Assembly (NCBI GenBank): GCA_958450365.1
Contig: CAUEEP010000444.1
Location: 162,548 to 226,547 of the forward strand
Direction: 5' to 3'
Origin: Mesorhabditis belari
Lineage: Eukaryota > Nematoda > Chromadorea > Rhabditida > Rhabditidae
Length of the DNA: 64,000 nucleotides
Shown piece after piece: positions 34,847-43,557 of this stretch (positions within the stretch are counted from its first letter, which is position 1; every line of letters starts with the position of its first letter). The notes below the pieces were generated by a model, which was not told where the DNA came from, made no database searches, and was given only the letters and a program-made list of their open reading frames with translations. A program made the translations under genes and the position numbers.

Positions 34847-35068
34847 TTTGTCTAAAATTGAATGTCTTTTAGAAAACAGAAGCACAACTACTGCGGTGGA
34901 GTGGACAGCGGCAGAAATTCACCGCGATAACACTATAGCAAACGTTGTAGAAATGACTGAAGGTGCAGATACAAATGTGATGGCATTGTTAGTGATATAA
35001 ATTTTTTTTAAATGGCCGCCTTTTCTAGGAAAAACGATAGCTATGGCCGAAACTGAAATGTGAAAAAA

Positions 35069-35232
35069 GATCGTCACTTTCGCGCGTCTGTAACTCCCTT
35101 GTCTCTACCGTATTTCTAAATATTAATATTACCATTGTGTAGCCATTGAAAAGAGCTTACAGAAAATGTATAACACTAATAGTTTAAACTCAAAGACAAT
35201 GGAGTTACAGACGCGCGAAAATGACGATCGTT
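35069..35232. repeat. Inverted repeat with 30-bp arms
   Basis: GATCGTCACTTTCGCGCGTC and TGTAACTCC at 35069-35097 are inverted at 35203-35232 with one or two mismatches, separated by about 105 bp. Confidence 0.7.
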
Positions 35233-35659
35233 TTTCAAATATCATATTTCATTGTCCAGTACTGTATCGCCATTACTCAGCTTAGTCATTTCCGTAATTT
35301 TGGGATTGATTGAAACTGATGAATGTTCAGACAAATAAAATATGATGCTGATGGCATTTTCATGCATTTTCATGCATTTTCATGCATTTTCATGGCAAAA
35401 CATTATCCCAATTTAATTTAAAAAGAAGCAAGGTCGTTCCTTTTCGGAAAATCGAGCCCGTTTTGGCTCAGCGAAAGTCAGGAACGGAAAGTCAGCGGAA
35501 ATGGAGATGAAACGGAAATTTCATTTCCTTTTAAAAGAGTCGACTTTAAGAGATTTCTTTTGCAAACTCTCAGTCGTTTGTTTGCAATTGCTTTGTGAGT
35601 ACTGATTCCATTAAAACCCAACTAATTTGCGCCTTTTCGCCTTTTGCGCCTTTTCTCAA

Positions 35660-38600
35660 ATGGCTGTCGAACAATTCGAATTACTGCCTGAATCGTTGTA
35701 AGTTTAAAAAATGTACTTTTACTTGACCTTTACTTGAGTTCAAGAAGGAAATTTGAACTTGAATTAAGAAGGAACCTGAATTAACTTTGATTAAAAATAT
35801 TTTTGAGATCAAAATCCGCATTTCAAAGTTCAAAATCCGCATTCAACCACCCCTACAGTTTACTCGGTTTTTGTGTACTCATTACCTACTTCCTGGGACT
35901 ATTTCTTGGAATTAGCGGGACTCTGCTTGTTGGGAAAAGGTGAGCTGTATTTTGGGCAGATTTTTCATTAGTTTCTATTGGGTTGTCCAGTTATGAATGC
36001 GCGTTTTTACTATTTTGTAAATTTCTCAAGATATCGAACAGATGTAGATGAGTGTTATATATTATTCGAAAGCTGAAGATCTCCTCTACATTTTGATATA
36101 AAAAGCTTTGGAATTTGTGCAGCTTTGGGCAAATTGACTGCACAAAGGGAGAGGTCGTTTTCGAAAAAAAACCCATTCCAGCTTAGCCATTCCCATTCCA
36201 GCTATTCCTCAAGTTTTATGGTGTAAAATAACCGCCCAGAAAAGTAAAGATGCTCTGAAATTGTATTGATATATCTATTGGCCAAACATCAAACGGTTAA
36301 CTCAATTTGAGCGGAGCCAAAACTTGATCCAAAGGCACCCTTCCATTTTTTTTGGCCACCTCTTCTTCTGTGCAGTCAATTTACCCAAAAGCTCGACAAA
36401 TTCAAAAGCTTTTTATATCAAAATGCAGAGGAGATCTTCAGCTTTCGAATAATACTCATATCTATCTTTTTCTTGATTTCGGTATCTTGAGAAATTTACA
36501 GAATAGTAAAAAACGCGCATTAATAACTGGAAAACCCAATAAAATGTGTCAACTTCTGAAAGATACAGCAAGCTTGCCTCTCTTTATTCAATGAATGAAA
36601 GGCTTTCATTTATTGGCTTTCATTCATTTGTGACATTCATTCTACTTTTGGTTTGATTTGTTCATAAAGGAAGTTGAAAGGAAGTTCGGTTGAGTTTATA
36701 CTGAAATTTGAGTACATGGCTTGTCCACATGTTCTTTATCCAATTTGTTTACAAAAAGTAAATAAATTGGATCAAGAAAAAAGGTAAAATGACCGTATCT
36801 TTTGAAAGTCAATACGTTTTAAAAAAGGAACCCATGTGGACAAGCCATGTACTCAAATTTCAGTATAAACTCAACCGAACAAGAACAGTCCCAAACAGCC
36901 AAACGTCTCGCAACTTGTCAAGACACTTTGTGAGTTTTGATTAGTAAGTTGGAATCTATTCTAAGGTCGCGTCCGTTTCGTTCCTATTTGCGTTGCTATT
37001 TTGCAATTATTCGCGTCGCATTTTTCGTCCTTTTTCTCCCTTCCCGAAATTGTTTTTTTTTGCCTTCTTTCTGGGGGGGGGGGGGGGGGACTTTGTTGTT
37101 TCATTTTTGATCATTGAGATTCGTGTTGACGCGAACACTAAATTGATTGATACTTTATTCAGGACATGAAATAAAGCGTAATCAGTCAGACAATACACAA
37201 ATCTACACATAAATACATAGAGAAAGATGAGATATTTTACTCGGCGATGTAGAGGCGGGGAGAAAAGAAGATAGATAGAAGATAGGCTTCTTGCTTTAAT
37301 AACCTCAGGCCATGAATGGGCCAACCCAGTGGAAGAGTGAACTCCGCTAGAGAAGGGATCTCTAGTCAGCTCTAGAGAAGACACCTCTAGTCTGGGCGCA
37401 CGGGCTAGGGAAGAGAACCCTAGGGAAGAGAACCCTAGAGAACCCCACACCCTCAGTTTGGAAGTGAGAACTTAACCAATACACCATGAGGGCCCAAATT
37501 GTGTCTGATTGGCTCAATACTCGCGGAAATCTGCGGTTGGAAGAAATTACCGGGACTATAAAGTTTTAGTTTGAAAAATCAATATTATGTGAGCATCAAT
37601 CACCACCAAACAAGCACTAGCATTCCCTCTGGGGGGACTTGGTTGTTTCTTTTGATGCGCATGCTGTTTTTGTAATGAGTATTGTTGCATTTTGGTTTTG
37701 TACTAATAAACAGTAAAATTATAAATTCAACTTACTTTCTGCTACGCTTCAGGTTTTAAATCCTGTTTAGATAACTGTTTTAACATTGTAGAGAGAGCTT
37801 GCTGAAATTTGTGTCGTCACCGACGAGTATTAATCTTGTGTTGGATGCTGCGCGTTCTTGTTATGTTGTCAGCGCTTTGGGGAAACCCATTTAAACTTCT
37901 TTGTGCAATTCGGCTATTCTGAAGCAAAATCATCCTCGTTGATCGAAACCTGAGCCTGAGGTTAAAGCGGGTCGCACCCCAAACTCTAAAGATAAAACAA
38001 TGTTGGATACAAAGTGAGTTTTAAAAATTTCTTTGGTTTAGCTTGAATTTTCGCTTCATCGTGTCGTGTCGATTGCAAGGTTCACAAAGAAATTTAGGAA
38101 AAATCGACCGAGTTGTCCGGAGACGGATCAAGAATTGGAAAAAGTGAGGTTAGTGAAAGTGAAAGCTAAAAAGCAAAAGCTTTTTGTTTCCGACAAATCG
38201 AGAATTAGATCAACAACTGAAATTTGCGAAACAATCGTTATTGTGAGGTTCTTGGGGGAAAACTTGTCAGAGAAAGCAATTTCCTAAATCTTTCCGTACC
38301 TTCGTACGTACATTCGCAGCATTTCAGAGCCAACGCAAAACAAGAACAATCCCAGACGGCCAAACTTCTCACAACTTGTCAAGATACCTTGTGAGTCAAA
38401 ATTGTTTACCTAAAATGTTTACCTAAAATGTTTAAACAAGGTTTTTAGGTTGAAAGCGAACTTTGATCACGAGTGAGTTGGCGAGAAGTTGTTCCTAGAG
38501 TCTGCACTTCTAGAGTCTGCACTTCTAGAGTCCGCACTTCTAGAATCCGCACTTCTAGAGTCTGCACTTCTAGAGTCTGCACTTCTAGAGTCCGCACTTC

Positions 38601-41253
38601 TAGAGTCCGCACTTCTAGAGTCTGCACTTCTAGAGTCCGCACTTCTAGAGTCCGCACTTCTAGAGTCCGCACTCCTAGAGTCAGTCACTCAAAAATTGTA
38701 GTAAAATTTAGGAAAAATCACACAACTTGCTTGGAAAAGCACCAGCAATTGAAGAAAGAGAAAGATCAACAAATTGAGAAAGTGACGTGAGTAATGGGCA
38801 GTATCAGAAATTTGAAAAATATCAGAAAAGGTATTAAAAAATGATTGCAAAACTAGTAGGCTGTCCCAGAAAGGCAAAGGTCAAAGAGCAACGGCATGCA
38901 AAAGAGAAAGCCTAGTGTTGCAAGAGATAATGACTGTGTTTTTTCACTCTGGGACGGCACGTTAATTCCAAAAAAGGCCTTATTATCACTTATTATTCTT
39001 CAGTCAGATATTCTTTTCCTTAGTTTGCATAAATGAAATTCAGCGTTATTTTTTCGATACCAAAGACGCGTTTTTGGAAAGTACGAGCTCTTGGAAAGTA
39101 CGGGCTCTTGGAAAGAACGGGCTCTTGGAAAGAACCGGCTCTTGGAAAGAACGGGCTCTTGGAAAGAACGGGCTCTTGGAAAGAACGGGCTCTTGGAAAG
39201 AACCGGCTCTTGGAAAGAACGGGCTCTTGGAAAGAACGGGCTCTTGGAAAGAACGGGCTCTTGGAAAGAACGGGCTCTTGGAAAGAACGGGCTCTTGGAA
39301 AGAACCGGCTCTTGGAAAGTATGGGCTCTTGGAAAGTACGGGCTCTTGGAAAGAATGGGATCTTGGAAAGTATGGGCTCTTGGAAAGAACGGGATCTTGG
39401 AAAGAACCGGCTCTTGGAAAGAACGGGCTCTTGGAAAGAACCGGCTCTTGGAAGGTATGGGCTCTTGGAAAGTATGGGCTCTTGGAAAGTACGGGCTACA
39501 AAATGGATTACAAAAACAGTTTTGCGACTACGCGACTGTACGAGGGGGATAGGGCAATATTAAAGTGGTTGCGCTAGGTCTGCTTACCAGTTAGTTAGAA
39601 GTACCAGTAGTTAGAAGCAGTACACGCGACAGGTTAAGAATTGATCTCAAATTTGAAACAAACTCACTTTTAGAGCAACAATGACAGCAAAACTGCAGGA
39701 AGAAAAGTTTGTTTGTAAGTGTTTTCAAAGTTTCCATTGTTAAGAGGTGCTTGTGAAGCTGTGAAAGGAACGTTGAAGACATGTGAGGCAAACAATAAGG
39801 CGCTGAAAGCAGAACATGGCAGGCGAGTGCAAAAATAACAATGCTAACACTGGTTCATATGCTATAATCTGGGTCAAATCAAAACAATGCGATAATCTGG
39901 GTCAAATCTCGCCGATCATACTAGATTGGTCTAGTACGATCGGCAAGTTTAGTACGATCGGCAATAACAAGTTTATTTAGGGCAAACCTCTCCCCAAACA
40001 CCTCCAAATCAACCGATATTGAAGCGAAATGCGAAAATTCTCATTGGACATACTACAACGAAACAAATTCCTGTTATTTTTACCAGGTAAGGTTTTGATG
40101 TTGTTGAACTTGCTCTTCTTTAGGCTTGAATTTTAGAATTTGAGCTACAATGACAGGGGAGAGTTGAACACGTATCTCAGGGAAACCGCTGAAAGCAATT
40201 GTGTCCAAAAAAAAGTCGCATTTGGTTTCGATTCATTCGGATAATGAATATTATTTCGTGGCAAGTGGGTTTCATTTTTACATTACGTTGAAATCGAAAT
40301 CATTTTGGCGCACGAGAAACATTTGCAGATCAATTAGGAGAAACATTTGCAGATCTGATCCTTTCCGACGTGAAAGCCGCGAATTCATACGCTCAACCAG
40401 ACAATGCTTGTAGAGGTTCAAAGTTCTATGCCTGGTGTGGTCTTCAATGGGTTAATCAAGTCCATAAATGGACTGACGGCACTCCATACGATTATTCGCT
40501 TTTTCGACCATCCCCGGATGATGCGACTGTGTTTCATGCGATTTATCTTGTGGGTTATGCAAAAGTAAAATTTAAGCTGGAAAATAATACTTAAAAGAAA
40601 GCGGAAAGCGTATTTTTGACAAGTAATTTCTCGACTTGTAGATTCTAGAGTCGAGTTCTGGATTCTAGAGCCGAGTTCTAGATTCTAAAGTCGACTTGTA
40701 GATTCTAGAGTCGACTTGTAAATAGAAGAACAAAGTTTGCTTGAATTATCCCCAAAATTTGAAGGAAAAGCTGCAATTCGGGGATTCATTTTTGAAGAAA
40801 TTCCACTCAAACTTTTTCTACGAACTTTCTTGCCACCCTAATACAAGGTCGGTTGGACAGTCTAGGTTGAACCGGTTGGACAATCTAGGTTGGACCAATT
40901 GGACAATCTAGGTTGGACCGGTTGGACAGTCTAGGTTGGACAATCTACGTTGGACCGGTTGGACAGTCTAGGTTGGACAATCTAGGTTGCACAAACTTTA
41001 TCTTTATCACAAAAATCGAGCATTCAAATAAACTTACTATTCTACCCATCTTAAGACAAAAACCTGTCTTAAATTCTCATTTAATTCTCATTTAATTCTC
41101 ATGATGAATCTTGAATCTAACCTCGTAATTACACCAACTTTTTAGATGTGCAATGATGTCTCAAATGTCAACACTACCTACCTTGTCTACTATACTATAA
41201 ATTTACGCGCGGCTCACGGAAGATATGTTTGCAAGAAACCGGCCAATGATTGA
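35660..41253 (+). CDS. Type II membrane C-type lectin with coiled-coil neck (one frameshift)
   Basis: Thirteen exons join in phase: 35660-35697, 35859-35939, 36864-36929, 38080-38148, 38328-38390, 38449-38472, 38685-38786, 39674-39714, 39747-39822, 39981-40086, 40137-40264, 40353-40564, 41146-41253. After removing one base they give 370 residues: a short cytoplasmic N-terminus, a membrane helix at about 14-37 (GFCVLITYFLGLFLGISGTL), a Gln/Lys/Glu-rich neck with regularly placed Cys, and a C-type lectin domain. That domain contains HWTYYNETNSCYFYQ, SHLVSIHSDNEYYF, FYAWCGLQW, KWTDGTPYDY and C-terminal GRYVCKK. No EPN/QPD-type sugar motif is seen. The A8 run at 40207-40214 shifts the frame (A7 would restore it). 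The exon ending at 39822 uses a GC donor. The acceptor at 39747 is the least certain junction. Confidence 0.82.
35978..36539. mobile_element. Mariner-type MITE with TA target site
   Basis: Inverted arms of about 190 bp begin TTGGGTTGTCCAGTTATGAA and end with the complement. TA is present on both sides. The terminus resembles mariner family ends. It sits in intron 2 of the lectin gene. Confidence 0.8.
36686..36886. mobile_element. Small palindromic element touching a lectin exon
   Basis: CGGTTGAGTTTATACTGAAA and onward (36686-36735) is inverted at about 36837-36886. The right arm supplies the TTTCAG acceptor and the first seven or so codons' worth of the exon 36864-36929. Confidence 0.75.
37080..37496 (-). 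mobile_element. Candidate tRNA-derived SINE
   Basis: On minus, from about 37496, GGGCCCTCATGGTGTATTGG is an A-box-like tRNA head; a TTCCAAA loop between CTCA and TGAG and a B-box-like GTGTGGGGTTC follow. The next 300 bp are unrelated. The far end abuts a C15-16 homopolymer at about 37073-37089 (plus strand G-run). Only one copy was seen in the window. Confidence 0.45.
37500..38040. other. Intronic sequence of the lectin gene, no exon seen
   Basis: Moderately unique sequence with a few repeat words. No splice-consistent exon was found beyond those listed for the lectin. Confidence 0.4.
38486..38680. repeat. 15-bp minisatellite (CTTCTAGAGTC(T/C)GCA)
   Basis: Thirteen units between two lectin exons, and the array supplies the AG acceptor context at 38684. 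ORFs on both strands are repeat translations. Confidence 0.9.
39075..39500. repeat. 17-bp minisatellite (GGGCTCTTGGAAAGAAC)
   Basis: About 25 units with AAC, TAC and TAT variants, in a lectin intron. Open in all three plus frames. Confidence 0.95.
39870..39970. repeat. Short palindromic cluster (GTACGATCGGCA)
   Basis: GATAATCTGGGTCAAATC occurs twice, followed by inverted copies of GCCGATCATACTAGA and TCTAGTACGATCGGC. Intronic. Confidence 0.7.
40850..40992. repeat. 13-bp minisatellite (GGTTGGACAATCTA)
   Basis: About nine units of GGTTGGACAGTCTA or ACCGGTTGGACA, in the last lectin intron. Confidence 0.85.
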
Positions 41254-41381
41254 AGTGATTTCATTTTGATATACTGAACATAAAGTGTTAACTGAAAAGA
41301 CAAGAAATCAGCAACCACTTGAAAGTTTCGAAAGTTTTTAGGGACAGATCTTTAAGATCTTTAACGATAAATCACACAGCT

Positions 41382-41868
41382 GATCGAATTACGAAATTCA
41401 TCACAGAGATTTTGGAAATGATGAGCACAGGACAGAGTGAACAGGTAGTGAATTTGGCTGGCTAGGAGGGGACAGGTAGTGGATTTGGCTGGCTAGGAGT
41501 GAACAGGTAGTGAACTTGGCTGGCTAGGAGTGAACAGGTAGTGAACTTGGCTGGCTAGGAGTGAACAGGTAGTGAACTTGGCTGGCTAGGAGTGAACAGG
41601 TAGTGGATTTGGCTGGCTAGGAGTGAATAGGTAGTGAAATTGGCTCGCTAAGGATAAAGAGATAAAGATAAAGAGATTCAATGGGTTTGTTTCATTCAAA
41701 ATTTCAATCAAATCAAAAATGATGTGGTGAGGATTAAGTGCAAGTTTTAAAGGGTAGAGCTGCGGAATTTGAAACTGAAACTTTGAAAATTGAATGTGCT
41801 CTCTGAGAAAATGAAAAGTAGTCATCAAAAAGGCTATTCTCACTCTCAAATCAAAGCTTGGCTGCTGA
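41382..41868 (+). pseudogene. Duplicated globin exon 3 with its intron minisatellite
   Basis: CTGATCGAATTACGAAATTC through GTGAACAG, the 31-bp array and over 200 bp of the following intron are a near copy of 27236-27752. The first 12 bases of the exon and its acceptor are missing, and no other globin exon is nearby, so it cannot encode a globin here. Confidence 0.9.
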
Positions 41869-41876
41869 ATATCTTT

Positions 41877-42050
41877 TCTTCCGGGTTACTGTGAGTCAAA
41901 TAGAATTTGGAGTAAGTTAAAGAGAGTGGATCCCTTTTGATATCCATCTCTAACACCCCGACAACCCAACTCAACTCCTCCAAATTATTAGAGGGGAGTC
42001 CCTGTGAAATGACCGACCTGAACTGCAGTTGCATAGACCCGGAAGATATG
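41877..42050. other. Possible short insertion bounded by CTTCCGGGT inverted ends
   Basis: CTTCCGGGTTACTGTGAGTC at the left and GACCCGGAAG at the right bracket about 170 bp between two duplicated segments. There is no target duplication I can defend. Confidence 0.35.
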
Positions 42051-42075
42051 TATCTTTATTTACAATCGTACGATA

Positions 42076-42282
42076 AGCTCTGATATGCCAAAATTTCGAT
42101 TCTAAGCCCTAAAATTACCTAGAAAAACAACATTTGGAATAGAAATTGGTTAATATTAGCTTTTTAGAGCTTTTTTGCTCTAAAAAGACGCGAAAAAAGG
42201 TGCGCTAATGGGCAAGGTGCGAAAAAAAAGGTGCGCAAATGTCCGGGTGCGCAAAAAGAAAGCTCGCATTTGTCCCATTCCC
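42076..42282. mobile_element. MITE family B, right half only
   Basis: From GCTCTGATATGCCAAAATTT to CATTTGTCCCATTCCC, followed by GTATTTTT. Complement of the half at 33879. Confidence 0.85.
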
Positions 42283-42810
42283 GTATTTTTGAATTTATCA
42301 AAGTATCGGATTAGTAAAAACCGAAATGATCTGATTGACCGACAAGGGAAGCGCTTGTTCTCCCAAAATTTGAAACTTTGATTTAATCTAGCTGCATTTT
42401 AGATTAGAATTCGGCCCTCTTGGTCAATGTATTTTCTAAAAGACATCAATTTTAAGAAACTACCGTAATCTGACCGTCATTTCTCATTCGATCAGCTCAA
42501 TTTTGATCTCATCGCCTGAGCCTTGTGTTTCCTCATCGAATGATACCAAAATCTGGCTGATTGAATGAAAACTAGCACAGGATTACGGTAGTTTGTCTAA
42601 AATTGAATGTCTTCTAGAAAACAGAAGCACAACTACTGCTAAATTGCCATTGAAATACTGAAAAGTAGATAACGTTGGAGTGTTGTTGTAATGTACTTTC
42701 ATTAAGCTTTAGTTGAAAATTGATGACGTTGCAACGTCATGCAACGCGTCGCCTTTTGAGGTATTTGAATATAACTTAAATTTAAGCACTAAACAGATCT
42801 AGACTAACAT
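42283..42810. repeat. Paralogous copy of 34.19-34.7 kb
   Basis: GTATTTTTGAATTTATCAAA GTATCGGATTAG and the next 500 bp match 34192-34700, with about 10 percent differences by eye. It includes family D MITE copy 3 at 42460-42591. Confidence 0.85.
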
Positions 42811-43230
42811 TTTCTTTCCCCCCCAAGAGGCGGGTTTGATTGATATGATCATTTTGATCATATTAAGAGGAGAAAAGTCATCAAAAAGAGATTTCCCTCA
42901 CTTTTTTTCTGTTCCCTTTCATGAAAGGCGTCCTTGAAAGTGAGAGCTTTTCCCTTTTTTTGGAAAAATGAATCCTTTTGATCGTTCTCTTTGGCTACTT
43001 TAACACCATTGTTTTCGAATTTTCATCTTTTCACACCCTAAAGGAGTTTGGGAAATTTATTTTCATTTGTTTGTTATAAATTTATTTTTGATGTTTCAAA
43101 ATTTTTCTTCTCAGTTGTAAAGTGGGGGAAGTAATGTCCATCACAATCGAGGCGTTCTAAGGATTCTAAAAGTAGAGCCCCGAAAAGCGTAATCTAGTTC
43201 ATTTGCATTGTATTCCCTTTTTCTTGAAGG
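42811..43230. other. No gene seen
   Basis: Contains a short palindrome TGATATGATCATTTTGATCA near 42840. Otherwise AT-rich unique sequence. Confidence 0.5.
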
Positions 43231-43233
43231 CGG

Positions 43234-43360
43234 CTACCGAATAGCTCAATGGTTAGAGCATCGGCCAGCGGATCGGCCGATGCTCTAACCATTGAACCGA
43301 TGCCGATGCCGAGCAGTTACCGATCAATCAATCGAGGGTTCAATCCGTTCTCGTGAAATC
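43234..43360 (+). tRNA. tRNA-like sequence folded back on itself
   Basis: CCGAATAGCTCAATGGTTAG AGCATCGGCC has a tRNA A box. It is followed by its own inverted copy (GGCCGATGCTCTAACCATTG) and later a B-box-like GAGGGTTCAATCCG. Not a normal cloverleaf. Confidence 0.5.
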
Positions 43361-43557
43361 CTTCTATGCCGTTCCTTACTTTACTTTATGAAGAATTCCA
43401 TAATGGTTTTTGAACGTTTATTAAGAAACTTTGAATGTTTATTAAGTAGTCCTTAACTGTTTGAGTCCTTGTTCTTGTTCGGTTTCATTTTCCAAATGTT
43501 TTCAAACGAAAATTTCAAGCACTTTTCAGATCGAAAAACGTATTCAATTTCACCAGA

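Noticed and set aside
37007..37450. 147-codon minus ORF
   Set aside because: It runs through the SINE-like body and a G homopolymer; the repeated SSLGFSSL text comes from a short tandem duplication (CCCTAGGGAAGAGAA).
39033..39577. Three overlapping ORFs of 153-176 codons rich in GSWKE
   Set aside because: Translations of a 17-bp minisatellite in all three frames, lying in a lectin intron.
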